Shown: positions 1 through 9,225 of the stretch, one piece after another | Numbering within the stretch: position 1 is the first letter of the stretch | Layout: every line of letters begins with the position of its first letter | NCBI GenBank assembly: GCA_050250915.1 | Contig: JBFWNT010000001.1 | Coordinates: 186,001-250,000, forward strand | From: Miltoncostaea sp050250915 | Lineage (GTDB): Bacteria; Actinomycetota; Thermoleophilia; Miltoncostaeales; Miltoncostaeaceae | Length of the DNA: 64,000 nucleotides | Direction: 5' to 3' | The notes under the pieces: model-generated | Told to the model about the DNA's origin: nothing | The model's input: only the letters and a program-made list of their open reading frames with translations | The model's database searches: none | Made by a program: the position numbers and the translations under genes

Positions 1-301
1 CCACCTCGGGCCGGGTGGTGGCGTACGTGATCGCGTGGCGGTAGTCGCGCACCTGCTCCCAGGGGTCGATCTCCTGGCGGGGCTCGCCGTCGCTGGCGCC
101 GAAGTTGCGGTTGTCGTAGACCAGAGCGCCCAGGCCGGCGGCGGCGAACACCTCCGCGAAGCGGTCGAGGTACATCTCCTTCACCGCCGAGAAGCCGTGC
201 GCCATCACGATCGTCGGCACCGGCCCGCTCGCCCCGTCGGGCACGTAGAGCCAGCCCCGCAGGGTCGTGCCCTCCGCGTCGAACTCGACATCGGTCCGCA
301 T
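1..301 (-). CDS. Alpha/beta hydrolase, N-terminal 100 residues (cut by window edge)
   Basis: The frame is open from an ATG at 299-301 to the window edge. It encodes the start of an alpha/beta-hydrolase of the dienelactone hydrolase/acyl-peptidase type. An oxyanion-hole motif HGF sits at residues 35-37 after a hydrophobic beta strand, followed by the typical second strand and loop YDNRNFGASDG at residues 62-72. The nucleophile elbow and the acid and histidine residues lie outside the window, so the substrate cannot be inferred. A GGAGGTGAGCG ribosome binding site precedes the ATG. The open frame was found by direct translation. Confidence 0.85.
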   Translation of the reverse strand, partial: MRTDVEFDAEGTTLRGWLYVPDGASGPVPTIVMAHGFSAVKEMYLDRFAEVFAAAGLGALVYDNRNFGASDGEPRQEIDPWEQVRDYRHAITYATTRPEV

Positions 302-336
302 CGCTCACCTCCGGGCCAGGGTCGGAACGGACATCC

Positions 337-365
337 AGCCTCCGCCCGGCACCGAATGCTGTCAA
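337..365 (-). promoter_or_regulatory. Putative promoter of the alpha/beta hydrolase gene
   Basis: Reading the minus strand, TTGACA (360-365) is followed after 17 nt by GAGGCT (337-342), which is one base from the TANNNT-type -10 seen elsewhere in the window. Transcription would begin about 30 nt before the hydrolase ATG, leaving room for its ribosome binding site. Confidence 0.45.
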
Positions 366-380
366 CCCGCGGCCGGCGGC

Positions 381-1151
381 TCAGCCGCCGTGCGCGCAGA
401 CCGCGATCACCTCGAGGGTCCACGGCCCGGACGACGTGCCGATGGCGGCGGCCGACGCGATCCACTCGTCCTGGCCGTCGGGCGCGCTGGTGGTGATGGC
501 GACGCGGGCGGCGCCGTCGATCGACGCGCCCCCGGAGACGACCCGGGTTCCGGAGGGGCACTTCGCGCCGAGGGGGCCCTTGGCCGCGAGCGTGCTGGTG
601 GAGCTGCGGGTGGTCACCACCGTCGGCCGGTTGAGGTACTTGCCGGCGGCCAGGCCGCCGAGGGCGTTCGCGTCGGACGACGAGGTCGCCGCCGCGGCCG
701 TCTTGGCCGAGGGCACCTGCCCGAGGGTGGCCTCGTCGATGTCGGCGCCGGTCAGCCCGTTCGCCGCCACGGCCTTCGACGTGACCGCCCCATCCGCGAT
801 CGCCGGCTTGGTGACCGCGCCACCGGCGAGCGCGGCGGGGGTCACCGCGCCGTGGGCGAGCTTGCCCGCCGTGACCGCCCCGTCCTGGAGCGCCGCGGTC
901 CCCACGCTCTCGTCCTTCGGCGTCGCCGAGGCGACCGTGTCGATGTCGCGGTTCAGGGCCATGACGCTCAGCACCAGCGCCAGGATGGTCAGGGCCAGCA
1001 ACCCGCCCAGACCCACCGCCAGGCGCCAGTTGCGCTGGATCCAGCGTTCGTCCTGCTCGAGGCGCTCCTCGTCGTGCGCCAGCCGGATCTCGTCGCGCAG
1101 CAGGCGCTGCTTCAGGTCCTCGGGGCCCGTGGGCTTCGCGTCGTCCGCCAT
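381..1151 (-). CDS. Membrane-anchored protein with GAVT-type tandem repeats
   Basis: A 256-residue protein. An acidic/basic charged N-terminus (about residues 10-40, possibly helical) leads into one transmembrane segment (about 43-66). Then come short degenerate repeats of the form DGAVTxxxLA (about 80-140), including DGAVTAGKLA, HGAVTPAALA and DGAVTSKAVA, followed by GADIDEATLGQVPSA and a C-terminal domain with two cysteines. Proteins with this repeat series are frequent in Thermoleophilia, but no function is assigned. I chose the ATG at 1149-1151 over an in-frame GTG 36 nt upstream because a CGGAG-type site precedes it and a TAGCGT -10 lies about 38 nt upstream, next to that GTG. Confidence 0.8.
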   Translation of the reverse strand: MADDAKPTGPEDLKQRLLRDEIRLAHDEERLEQDERWIQRNWRLAVGLGGLLALTILALVLSVMALNRDIDTVASATPKDESVGTAALQDGAVTAGKLAHGAVTPAALAGGAVTKPAIADGAVTSKAVAANGLTGADIDEATLGQVPSAKTAAAATSSSDANALGGLAAGKYLNRPTVVTTRSSTSTLAAKGPLGAKCPSGTRVVSGGASIDGAARVAITTSAPDGQDEWIASAAAIGTSSGPWTLEVIAVCAHGG

Positions 1152-1188
1152 GTCCGCTCCGTTCCGGGAAGAGCCGACTCCGATCACG

Positions 1189-1194
1189 ACGCTA
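1189..1194 (-). promoter_or_regulatory. Putative -10 element (TAGCGT) of the GAVT-repeat gene
   Basis: Minus-strand TAGCGT predicts a transcript start near 1182 and a leader of about 30 nt, enough for the ribosome binding site before the ATG at 1151. The same hexamer precedes the genes at 35616 and 46986. Confidence 0.4.
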
Positions 1195-1244
1195 TGCGCG
1201 GGTGAGGGCGCAGGCCTCCGGGGTCGCCCGGATCCCGTCCCGTA

Positions 1245-3302
1245 CTAACCCGCGCCTGCGGACGGGCAGCGCGGCTCGGGCGCGGGGAGCGGCGGCCGCG
1301 ACCGGATCGGCCGGAACGTCAGCCGTCCTCGCCCGTCGAACGCCGTCCAGCGCTGGCTCACCAGGCGCATGTCCCGAGGGTCGATCAGGGAGTCGACGCG
1401 GAGACCGTTCAGATATGCGCGCAGGGAGAGCAGTCGGCCGCGGCGGTGGGGACGCTCGAAGAAGGCGTCCTCGAACGGCATCACGCGCTCGGTGGCGGGC
1501 GACGGATCGGGCCGGAGGCCGTCCTGTGCCGTCCGCCAGCATGCCTCGCCGCGCAGCTGCGTGAGGGTGGCGCCTGTCGCCGTCGTGAGCGCCGTATGGC
1601 TGCCGATGACCATCCCGCCCTCGATGCGCGATGGGCCCGGGGCCGCGACGCGCAGCAGTTCCTGCCGCACCCTGCCCCGGTCGAGGGCGATCATCGCGGA
1701 CGCTGTCACACGCGCCCCGGCGGAGCGGCGGGCCGTCATCCGGACTCGCAGGGCCGGCACCCGCTCCAGACGCGAGCCCACCCGGCGGGCCAGCGCGATG
1801 CCGTCGCGGAAGCCGTAAGCGGATCCTGTCTCGTCGGAGTGCCGTTCGCACTGTGGCCCGCGCCCCCGCGGCCGCGTCACCGGGATCGCGAGCGCACCGC
1901 GCGCCGGGGTGATCCGGTGCCGCGACTCGAGGCCCCACGGCGCCCACGATTGCGTCGCGACCACCCGGCCGGTCGGGCGGTCGATGACCCACTCGACCAC
2001 GCGCTGCGCGTCCCAACGCGACGCCCACGCGGGGACGCCGATCTCGGGGCGGCCGCCCACGGTCACGAGCCTGCGGGCGACCACCAGGCGCCCATGCACG
2101 AGGTCGGGTGCGTACCGCCCACGAACCGGTGCGTAGGCCTCCCGGGCGCGGGTTCTCGCCACGCCCCAGCACCCGTCGTCGTCTCCGGCGGCCCACGTGA
2201 ACGTCCGGGGGCCGAGCACCACGCGAACCTCGCCGGCCGGGCCGCCCGGGTCGGCGGTGCGGATCACGGCGCGTCGGCCGGAGGCGGCCTCGTCGGACGT
2301 CCCGGTGTTCCCGCTGACCCACCAGGCGACCCGCCGGCGCGCGGGCACGGTGGCCCGTAGAGCGCGCGACGGCGCGGCTGCCCGCTGGGGCGGCGCGCCG
2401 AGGACGGTGGTGATGGTCCCTGCGGGTGAGATGCGCCGGACGGTCTGGCTGCCGAAGTCGCTCACCACGATCCCGCCGTCGGCCTGGACCGCGAGGCCCC
2501 AGGGCATGGTGAGCCGGGCCCGCGTGGCGGGTCCCCCGTCGCCGTCCCATCCGGGCTCGCCCGTTCCCGCGACCGTGGTCAGCGCTCCGTCCTGAGCGAG
2601 GCGCAGCACCCGAGCGTGAGGGGGATCGCTGATCAGCGTGGCGCCGTCGGGCATGGCCGCAAGCTCCTGCGGGCTCATGTCCGCGCCGTCCCCGGCGACG
2701 GTCGAGATGGTGCCGTCGGGCGCGATCCGCCGCACCCGGCCGTTGCCCCGGTCCGCGACGAGCACCGCGCCGCCGGCGGCGCGGACCGCGCACGTGGGCT
2801 GGTCGAGCCGTGCCGCCGTCGCGGGCCCGCCGTCGCCGGCGAAGCCGGTGCGCCCGGTCCCCGCGATCGTCGTCCGGGTGCCCGGCCCGGTCGCGCGGAA
2901 GACCTGGTTGGCCACCGGATCGGCCCAGATGCGGGCGCTGCCCGCCGACTGCGGTGGACATGCCGGCATCCACGGCGGTTCGCGGTCCGGAATGACGGTG
3001 ACGCGGCCACGCGCACCGAGGCGCACCACGCGGCGCGCCATCGCCTCGGTGACCAGGATGCCGCCGCCGGGCTCGACCCGGACCGTCGTGGGCCCGCGCA
3101 GGGGGTAGGCGGCCGCGGGCGCGTGGGCCGGCGAGATGAGCGGATTCGGCTCCACGGACGGCATGAGGGGACGCTCGTCGGGCCGCCAGCCGAGCTCGGC
3201 GTAGCGCTCCACCAGGGCGGGGGCCCCGGACGCCACGGGCGCGCCGGCGGCGAGGGACAGCAGCGCCAGGGTGAGCCCGGCGCGTGTGGTCCGCCGCGTC
3301 AC
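1245..3302 (-). CDS. Exported NHL-repeat beta-propeller protein
   Basis: A 685-residue protein starting at GTG 3300-3302, which overlaps the stop of the upstream gene as GTGA, so translation is probably coupled. A signal peptide is visible at residues 1-27 (basic start, Leu/Ala core, Ala-x-Gly-Ala end). Residues of roughly 70-290 contain NHL-type blades with paired motifs such as GFAGDGGPATAARL and GWDGDGGPATRARL and strands like VLVADRGNGRVRRI. The last 400 residues hold no motif I recognise. A secreted or wall-associated ligand-binding or scaffolding role is plausible, but no enzyme activity can be named. The reading frame stays open upstream inside the neighbour, but that part lacks the bias of real coding sequence. 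Confidence 0.82.
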   Translation of the reverse strand: MTRRTTRAGLTLALLSLAAGAPVASGAPALVERYAELGWRPDERPLMPSVEPNPLISPAHAPAAAYPLRGPTTVRVEPGGGILVTEAMARRVVRLGARGRVTVIPDREPPWMPACPPQSAGSARIWADPVANQVFRATGPGTRTTIAGTGRTGFAGDGGPATAARLDQPTCAVRAAGGAVLVADRGNGRVRRIAPDGTISTVAGDGADMSPQELAAMPDGATLISDPPHARVLRLAQDGALTTVAGTGEPGWDGDGGPATRARLTMPWGLAVQADGGIVVSDFGSQTVRRISPAGTITTVLGAPPQRAAAPSRALRATVPARRRVAWWVSGNTGTSDEAASGRRAVIRTADPGGPAGEVRVVLGPRTFTWAAGDDDGCWGVARTRAREAYAPVRGRYAPDLVHGRLVVARRLVTVGGRPEIGVPAWASRWDAQRVVEWVIDRPTGRVVATQSWAPWGLESRHRITPARGALAIPVTRPRGRGPQCERHSDETGSAYGFRDGIALARRVGSRLERVPALRVRMTARRSAGARVTASAMIALDRGRVRQELLRVAAPGPSRIEGGMVIGSHTALTTATGATLTQLRGEACWRTAQDGLRPDPSPATERVMPFEDAFFERPHRRGRLLSLRAYLNGLRVDSLIDPRDMRLVSQRWTAFDGRGRLTFRPIRSRPPLPAPEPRCPSAGAG

Positions 3303-4969
3303 CGGATCACCAGCGCCCGCGAGTGCACGGCGCAGCCCGAGACGACGCCGGCCTCGCTCCATACGACGACCACGTAGCGGCCGGGCCGGACCGGGTCGGT
3401 GCCGCCCAGGCGCACCAGAACCGAGTTCGCGCCGCGGCGGCCGATCGCCGTGATGCGACGGCCGAGGCCGTACGCGGGTGCCGCCCGCTGCAGCTGCACG
3501 ACGACGCGACCGGGCTGCGAGAGCCTGAACCGGACCGCCAGCGACGTCGCGCCGCGACCCGAGACCGTCAGGCGCGTGACGGCGGCGACCGGGTCGCCCC
3601 GAACGACGCCCGTCCCGGCGCCGGCCGGGTCGGTGGAGGTGACCTGGGTGCGCACCACGCCGGCGGCGGAGGCGCGGCTCCAGGCGACGTGCATGCGTCC
3701 GGACCCGTCGATCGCCGCCACGGCGTTCCCCGCGACCGGCCGCGACAGCCACACGGGGCCCACCCACGGGCCGTCCGCACCCCGCGTCCAGGCGCGGATG
3801 TACCCGTGGTGGAAGTCGCTCATCCACCCCGCGCTGCCGACCACCAGGAGCTCGCCGGACGGGCCCATCGCGATCGACTCGAGCTGCCGGGGGCGCACAC
3901 AGGCCCCGGGCGGCGGGGTCTCGACGGGCGACCACCCCCGCCCCGGGCGCCAGGTGCTGACCCGGGTGTCGCCGGCGTCGTCCCAGGCGGCCGCGGCGGA
4001 TCCGTCGGGCGACACGGTGAGGCGGACGTTCCCGGCGTCGGATCCCGCCAGCACCTGCGGCGCGGCCCAGGCTCCGCCAGGGGACCGCGCCGCGGCCACG
4101 ACGTCGGACCCGCGCTCGTGCCGCAGGACGACCACGGCGAGCAGGGAGCCGTCGGCCGTGGCGGCGAGTCGGAAATCGTGCGCCGCGCCCGCGAGATCGT
4201 CGCCGCGCTCCGGGTCACGCCAGCCCGAGGTGGGGTCCCACTCCCGCGTGACCACCAGCGTCCGCGCGTCGGGGCTGCCCTGCTCGCCCTGCTGCTCGAG
4301 CCACGCGACGACCACCCGGCCGCCCGGCAGCGCGGCGACCGCGAGGTGCTCGAGCCGCACCGGCAGGAGCGGCGGCTCGCGCCATGTCCCGCCGGGCTCC
4401 CGGACCTGCAGCCGCAGCCAGCTCCCGCGTATCCACCACGGCGAGGTGGTCGCCACGGCGAGCGTCCCGTCGGGACCTGCGGCGGTGGCCCGCTGGCTCC
4501 AGGCACCACTCACGATGTCCAGCGGGGTGGTGACCCACCCCGACGGCTCGCCGCGCGCCTCGCCCCGGGTCACGTCGGCGATCCCCCGCCGCATCGTTGT
4601 CCAGGTCACCACCGGCACCCCTGTCGGCAGCATCGCCACCGCCACGTCGAAGCCGAGCTCCCCCGCGGGCGACAGCCGCTGCGGCGCCGACCAGGCGGGC
4701 GCGCCTGGCGGGCGTGTCGACGCCTCCACCCTCCACGCCCGCGGTGGCCCCTCATCCTCCGTCGTCGGCGCGCCACGGCCCCACGCCACCACCGCGTCGC
4801 CCGCGGCGTCGACCGCGAGGAGCGGGCCCTCGTCGGCGGGGGTGCCGGGGCTCAACGTGACCGGGGCCTCCCACGCGGCGGCGGACGCGGGCGCCATGGC
4901 GATCGCCGCCGCGGCCGCCAGCACGACGCCGGCGGCGCGCCCCGCTCGGATGCCCGGCGGACGGCCCAT
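3299..4969 (-). CDS. Exported repeat protein, probable beta-propeller
   Basis: A 556-residue protein from the ATG at 4967-4969; an in-frame GTG at 5017 is the alternative and would add 16 residues. Residues 1-32 form a signal peptide with an Ala-rich core ending ASAAAW. The mature part repeats units of about 50 residues built as hydrophobic strand, then GxxxVAWxxx, for instance VVAWGRGAPTTED, VVTWTTMRRG and VVAWLEQQGEQ, with DGS/GP turns. This suits a secreted propeller. The C-terminal 100 residues (RVVVQLQRA, YVVVVWSEAG) look like a beta-sandwich. The next gene starts inside its stop codon. Substrate or partner is unknown. Confidence 0.75.
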   Translation of the reverse strand: MGRPPGIRAGRAAGVVLAAAAAIAMAPASAAAWEAPVTLSPGTPADEGPLLAVDAAGDAVVAWGRGAPTTEDEGPPRAWRVEASTRPPGAPAWSAPQRLSPAGELGFDVAVAMLPTGVPVVTWTTMRRGIADVTRGEARGEPSGWVTTPLDIVSGAWSQRATAAGPDGTLAVATTSPWWIRGSWLRLQVREPGGTWREPPLLPVRLEHLAVAALPGGRVVVAWLEQQGEQGSPDARTLVVTREWDPTSGWRDPERGDDLAGAAHDFRLAATADGSLLAVVVLRHERGSDVVAAARSPGGAWAAPQVLAGSDAGNVRLTVSPDGSAAAAWDDAGDTRVSTWRPGRGWSPVETPPPGACVRPRQLESIAMGPSGELLVVGSAGWMSDFHHGYIRAWTRGADGPWVGPVWLSRPVAGNAVAAIDGSGRMHVAWSRASAAGVVRTQVTSTDPAGAGTGVVRGDPVAAVTRLTVSGRGATSLAVRFRLSQPGRVVVQLQRAAPAYGLGRRITAIGRRGANSVLVRLGGTDPVRPGRYVVVVWSEAGVVSGCAVHSRALVIR

Positions 4970-5050
4970 GAACTGAGGGTCCGCCCGGGGCGCGGCGCCC
5001 GCATCCGTAGTCCCCACGGTCCCGTGTCGGTACGGGGCACGGAGACGTCG

Positions 5051-7123
5051 TCAGCCCCGGTCGCGCCTCGCCAGCGACGACGGCCACCAGATCCGGCGGT
5101 CGAGCTCCATGACGGTGGCCGGGAGCAGCACCGAGCGCACGATGAACGTGTCCAGCAGGACGCCGAAGGCGACGAGGAAGCCGATCTCGGTGAGCGTCAC
5201 CAGCGGCAGCACGGCCAGCACGCTGAAGGTGCCCGCCAGCACGATGCCCGCCGAGGTGATGACCGCGCCCGTGACCGCCAGGCCGCGGATCATCCCCTCG
5301 CGGGTGCCGTGCCTGACCGACTCCTCGCGCACCCGCGCCATCAGGAAGATGTTGTAGTCCACGCCCAGCGCCACCAGGAAGATGAACCCGAACAGCGGCA
5401 GCGACGGGTCCTCCCCGGGGAAGCCGAAGACGTGGTCGAAGATCAGGACGCTCGCGCCCAGGGACGCGAGGAACGACACGATCACGGTCCCCACGATCAG
5501 CAGCGGCGCCACGATCGCGCGCAGCAGGATCCCGATGATCACCAGGATCACCAGCAGCACGATGGGCGGCAGCACGATCAGGTCCCGCTGCGCCGACTGG
5601 TTCAGGTCGTAGGTGATCGCGCTCGGCCCGCCCACCAGCGTGTCCTCCCCGCCCGCCGCCTTGGCCACGTCGCGCAGGTGCGGCACCAGGTCGATCGCCT
5701 GGCTCGAGTAGGGGTCCGGGTCGAGGGTCACGGCCAGCCGCACGCCCGGCGGACCCTCCTCCAACGGCCGCACCGACGACACCTCCGGCACGCCCTCCAG
5801 GGCCCGGGTCACCGCCGCCACCTTCGCGCGGTCGGGGACGATCACGTCGGTCGGCGCCGCCGAGCCGGCGGGGAAGGACGCCGCCAGCAGTTCCTGGCCC
5901 GTCACCGACTCGACGTCGTTGCGGAAGTCCTCCTGCTGGGTGATGCCCTTGTCGAATGCGAGGGTTCCGAGCGCCAGCACCAGCAGCGCCGCCAGCGTCC
6001 CGATCCAGATGGGCCGCGGGGACGCCGAGATCCGGTCGCCCAGGCGGCGCCACCGCCCGCGCTCCTCCGGCACCTCGACCTCCCCCTCCTGGTACCGCGG
6101 CACGAACGGCCAGAACGCCTTCCGCCCGCCGATGGTGAGCAGCGCGGGCAGGGCGGTGAGCATCGCGACCATCGCCACCGCGACCCCCATGGCGCCGACC
6201 GGCCCCAGGCCCGCGGTGCCGTTGACCTCCGCCAGCGCCAGCACCAGCAGCGCGCAGATGTTGGTGACGCCGGACGCCAGGATCGCGGGACCGGCCCGGC
6301 GCAGCGCCAGGCCCATCGCCTCGTGCTTGTCCTGGTGACGCCGCAGCTCCTCGCGATATCGCGCCGTCAGGAGCAGGGCGTAGTCGGTGCCGGCGCCGAA
6401 GACGAGCACCAGCAGGATCCCGGCGGTCTGGCCGTTGACCACCACCCCCGCGCTGGCCAGGCCGTAGCCGATCGCGCGGACCGTCACCTCCGCGAACGCG
6501 ACGGCCAGCAGCGGCAGGAACCAGAAGATCGGGCTGCGGTAGATCAGCACCAGCAGGACGAACACCAGGCCCGCGGTGGCGAAGAGCAGGGTCGAGTTGA
6601 TGCCCTCGAACACCTTGATCGCGTCGGCCGAGAAGCCCGCCGGCCCGGTGACGGCCGTCTGCAGCCCCTCCGGGACCTGCTCCAGCCGGCCGCGGAGATC
6701 GTCGACCGCGCCCGTCAGGATCGCCGACTCGCCCTCCGGCACGTTCACCGGGGCCAGCACGATCGCGGCCTTTCCGTCCTCCGAGAAGACCGGCTGGGAG
6801 GGGCTGCCGGTCTCCTCCGGCGGGTCCTTCGCCACGTCGGACCGGAACGCCTGGACCGCGGCCTTGTCCTGCGCGGTGAGCCCCGACGGGCGGGAGAAGA
6901 CGACCACGGCCTCCGCGATGTCGGCCGAGCCGAACTGGTCGAGCGCGTCCAGCACGCGGGTCGATTCGACGTCGCCGGGCAGGAAGCTCGACGACTCGTT
7001 CTTCTGCGCGTCCTCGAACTTGCCGGCGGCCTGAGCCACGGCCAGCACGACGACGATCCAGACCGCGAGGACGATCCATTTGCCCCACCGGGTCGATGGG
7101 AGGGTCGCGATCCGTCGCAGCAT
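5051..7123 (-). CDS. MMPL-family RND transporter
   Basis: A 690-residue inner-membrane protein of the MMPL/YdfJ branch of RND transporters, which export lipids or drugs using the proton gradient. The layout is classical: TM1 near residues 15-35, an extracytoplasmic domain (about 40-170), five clustered TMs, then a second copy with another soluble domain (about 380-500) and the last TM cluster. Signature stretches include GAGTDYALLL in the first half and ALGVDYNIFL in the second, the paired acidic TM4/TM10 motifs of the family. I chose the ATG at 7121-7123; an upstream start at 7165 would run into the neighbouring gene. Confidence 0.9.
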   Translation of the reverse strand: MLRRIATLPSTRWGKWIVLAVWIVVVLAVAQAAGKFEDAQKNESSSFLPGDVESTRVLDALDQFGSADIAEAVVVFSRPSGLTAQDKAAVQAFRSDVAKDPPEETGSPSQPVFSEDGKAAIVLAPVNVPEGESAILTGAVDDLRGRLEQVPEGLQTAVTGPAGFSADAIKVFEGINSTLLFATAGLVFVLLVLIYRSPIFWFLPLLAVAFAEVTVRAIGYGLASAGVVVNGQTAGILLVLVFGAGTDYALLLTARYREELRRHQDKHEAMGLALRRAGPAILASGVTNICALLVLALAEVNGTAGLGPVGAMGVAVAMVAMLTALPALLTIGGRKAFWPFVPRYQEGEVEVPEERGRWRRLGDRISASPRPIWIGTLAALLVLALGTLAFDKGITQQEDFRNDVESVTGQELLAASFPAGSAAPTDVIVPDRAKVAAVTRALEGVPEVSSVRPLEEGPPGVRLAVTLDPDPYSSQAIDLVPHLRDVAKAAGGEDTLVGGPSAITYDLNQSAQRDLIVLPPIVLLVILVIIGILLRAIVAPLLIVGTVIVSFLASLGASVLIFDHVFGFPGEDPSLPLFGFIFLVALGVDYNIFLMARVREESVRHGTREGMIRGLAVTGAVITSAGIVLAGTFSVLAVLPLVTLTEIGFLVAFGVLLDTFIVRSVLLPATVMELDRRIWWPSSLARRDRG

Positions 7124-7133
7124 CCCGGCCACG

Positions 7134-8012
7134 CTACGCACCGAGCGCGACGAGCGCGACCCCAACCGCCAGCACTCCCACCCCCGCCACCTGGCGGCGC
7201 ACGAGCCGCTCCTGGAACACGATCCACGCGCCCACCACCGTCAGCGCCGCGAACTGGGACGCGACCACCGACGTGACCGCCACGCCCTCCCGGGCGCCGA
7301 CGGCGTAGCTCACGAACCCGAGCACCTCGAACACGCCGCCCGCCATCGCCAGGCGCGCGGCCATGGGGCGCACCAGCGGCCGCATGCCGGCGGTCAGCGC
7401 CACCAGCAGCACGGCGACGCCCACGATGCGCGCGGGCAGCGCGATCCAGGTGGCCGGGACGTCGCCGGCGGCGGTGCCGGTCGCGTAGATCGACACGCCG
7501 AACACCAGCCCCGCGAGCGCGCCCAGCACGATGGCGCGCCGGCCGTGGGGCCGCGCCGCCGTCTCGTCCTCCTCCTCGGAGTTGAGCACCACCAGCAGCA
7601 CGCCGGCGGCCACCCCGGCGAACCCGAGGAGGGTGAGCGCGGACGGCCGCTCCCCGAAGGCGATGGCCAGCAGGGCGGCGATCGCCCCCTGCGTGGAGCC
7701 GAGGCTGGTCACCACCGCCACCCGGCCATACCGGACGGCCACGTAGATGAGGCCCAGCCCCAGCACGTTCCCGACCCCCGAGACCGTGAGCCGGGCGATC
7801 GTCTCGCCGCTCAGGTCCTCCGGCGCGCCCGCCGCGGCCGCGAGCGGCACCGCCACGACCAGGCCGAAGAGCATGACCCAGGCCAGCGTCGACGCCGCCC
7901 CGATCCGGCGGCTCGAGGCCGAGTTGCAGAGGGTCGAGGCGGTCCAGGCGAACGCCGCCCCCAGGCCCGCCAGCACCGGGGTCAGGCCGTCCCCCCGGGC
8001 GCCGGGGTCCAT
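7134..8012 (-). CDS. EamA-like (DMT superfamily) permease
   Basis: A 292-residue protein with about ten hydrophobic helices arranged as two EamA repeats (residues 8-140 and 155-290), the layout of drug/metabolite transporters. The small-residue-rich helix ends and the internal EEEDET loop separating the halves fit. Substrate is not predictable. It lies 10 nt upstream of the MMPL gene on the same strand and could be co-transcribed with it. Start is ATG at 8010-8012. Confidence 0.85.
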   Translation of the reverse strand: MDPGARGDGLTPVLAGLGAAFAWTASTLCNSASSRRIGAASTLAWVMLFGLVVAVPLAAAAGAPEDLSGETIARLTVSGVGNVLGLGLIYVAVRYGRVAVVTSLGSTQGAIAALLAIAFGERPSALTLLGFAGVAAGVLLVVLNSEEEDETAARPHGRRAIVLGALAGLVFGVSIYATGTAAGDVPATWIALPARIVGVAVLLVALTAGMRPLVRPMAARLAMAGGVFEVLGFVSYAVGAREGVAVTSVVASQFAALTVVGAWIVFQERLVRRQVAGVGVLAVGVALVALGA

Positions 8013-8052
8013 ACGATCAGCCTCACCGGGTCAACCTACCGACGGAGGCACC

Positions 8053-8295
8053 GTGTCCGACCAGCCGCCCGACAGGCGCGACCAGCGCGGGCTGGGGCGC
8101 TACATCCTGGCGGCGGTCGTCGCCGTGTACGTGATCCTGTTCGCGTTCATGAACTCGCACCGCGTCTCAGTGGACTGGGTGCTCTTCGAGCGCAACTCGC
8201 GCCTGATCTACGTGATCCTGGTGTCCGCGGCGCTCGGCGCCCTCGGGGACCGCCTCGTGCAGAGGCGGTCCCGCAAGGGGCGCGGAGAGGGCTAG
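8053..8295 (+). CDS. LapA-like (DUF1049) small membrane protein
   Basis: An 80-residue protein with two TMs (about 17-38 and 48-66). The core reads FMNSHRVSVDWVLF between the helices, the N-x-x-x-V-x-V-D pattern of the LapA/DUF1049 domain involved in envelope and lipopolysaccharide assembly in other bacteria. The GTG start at 8053 has GGAGG 5 nt upstream. TACGAT at 8012-8017 could be its -10 box. It converges on the substrate-binding protein gene, with 6 nt between stops. Confidence 0.8.
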   Translation: MSDQPPDRRDQRGLGRYILAAVVAVYVILFAFMNSHRVSVDWVLFERNSRLIYVILVSAALGALGDRLVQRRSRKGRGEG

Positions 8296-8301
8296 CTGAA
8301 G

Positions 8302-9225
8302 CTAGTTCAGGCCCTTCTCGCCGAGCCAGTCGCTGGCGACCTGGTCGGACTCCTTCTTGTCGATGTCCGTGGCGGTGTTCCACGCCAGCAGGTCGGCGGT
8401 GGTGATCTGCGCGCTGAGGTCGTTGAGGTCCGTCTTCAGCTGGTCGCCGTAGGCGTTCAGCGTGTCGGTGTTGATGATCGGCGCTATGTTCTGCGCCGGG
8501 AACAGGCCCTTGTCGTCCTCGAGGACCTTGAAGCCGTCGGCCTCGATCTGCGGGGCCGTCGTGTTCCAGATGACCGCGTCGACCTCCTTGGCCTTCAGGG
8601 CCTCGCCGAGCAGCGGGCCGAACTCGATCGTCTTCTTGCTGGCGAACGTGATGCCGTAGACGTCGGGATCGGTCAGGCCGATGTAGCACTGCGGCCGCTC
8701 GAAGCACTGCGAGGACGCGCCGAACTTGGCGTTCGCGCCCTTCAGGTCGGAGATGGTGGTCCCGTCGAAGTCGCCGCGCACCACCATGGCGTCGCCGTCG
8801 GTGGCGGGTGAGAAGTCGAGCAGGGTGGAGCCCTGCTCGGCCAGGAGGGGACGGATGATGTCGGCGGTGGCGGCCGGGTCGGCCGTCGTCTTCTCGTCCG
8901 GCGCGAGGGCCGTCTGGTCGCCGCCGATGTAGTCGACGATCAGGTTGAAGTCGCCGTTCTTGAGGCCGTCGAGGGCCTCGGTGCGGAAGCCGGCGGGCTC
9001 GAGGATGTTGACGTCATAGCCCTTCGCCTTCAGGTACTGGCCGTAGACCTGCGCGATCGTCGCCGACTCGCTGAAGTCCTGACCGCGGATCGTGATCGTG
9101 GGGCCCTCGGGCGCTGAGCTGCCCGTGTCGGCCGCGCCGCTGTCGTCGTCTCCACCGCAGGCCGCCGCGAGCATCGCGATCGCCGCCATCAGAGCGACGA
9201 GCGCCAGCAGGGTCCTCTTCTTCAT
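8302..9225 (-). CDS. OpuC-type substrate-binding lipoprotein
   Basis: A 307-residue extracytoplasmic binding protein for a quaternary amine or related osmolyte. A lipoprotein signal ends in LAAACGG with the lipid-bearing Cys near residue 25. The body has OpuAC-family features: ITIRGQDFSESATIAQVYGQYL at its start, a GLKNGDFNLIVDYIGG stretch and the two-lobed pattern. It is the last gene of a four-gene importer operon; its ATG shares one base with the upstream permease stop (TGATG), and GGGAG lies 8 nt upstream. Glycine betaine, choline, carnitine or proline betaine are candidates; the aromatic cage cannot be assigned by eye. Confidence 0.9.
   Translation of the reverse strand: MKKRTLLALVALMAAIAMLAAACGGDDDSGAADTGSSAPEGPTITIRGQDFSESATIAQVYGQYLKAKGYDVNILEPAGFRTEALDGLKNGDFNLIVDYIGGDQTALAPDEKTTADPAATADIIRPLLAEQGSTLLDFSPATDGDAMVVRGDFDGTTISDLKGANAKFGASSQCFERPQCYIGLTDPDVYGITFASKKTIEFGPLLGEALKAKEVDAVIWNTTAPQIEADGFKVLEDDKGLFPAQNIAPIINTDTLNAYGDQLKTDLNDLSAQITTADLLAWNTATDIDKKESDQVASDWLGEKGLN

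Noticed and set aside
1694..1700. TGTCACA inside the NHL-repeat gene
   Set aside because: No CGTC 15-17 nt downstream; it is within coding sequence.
3284..7276. Open frame of 1330 codons on the + strand
   Set aside because: It runs antisense to four well-supported minus genes, including an MMPL transporter; His/Arg/Gln-rich composition is the usual shadow of GC-rich codons.
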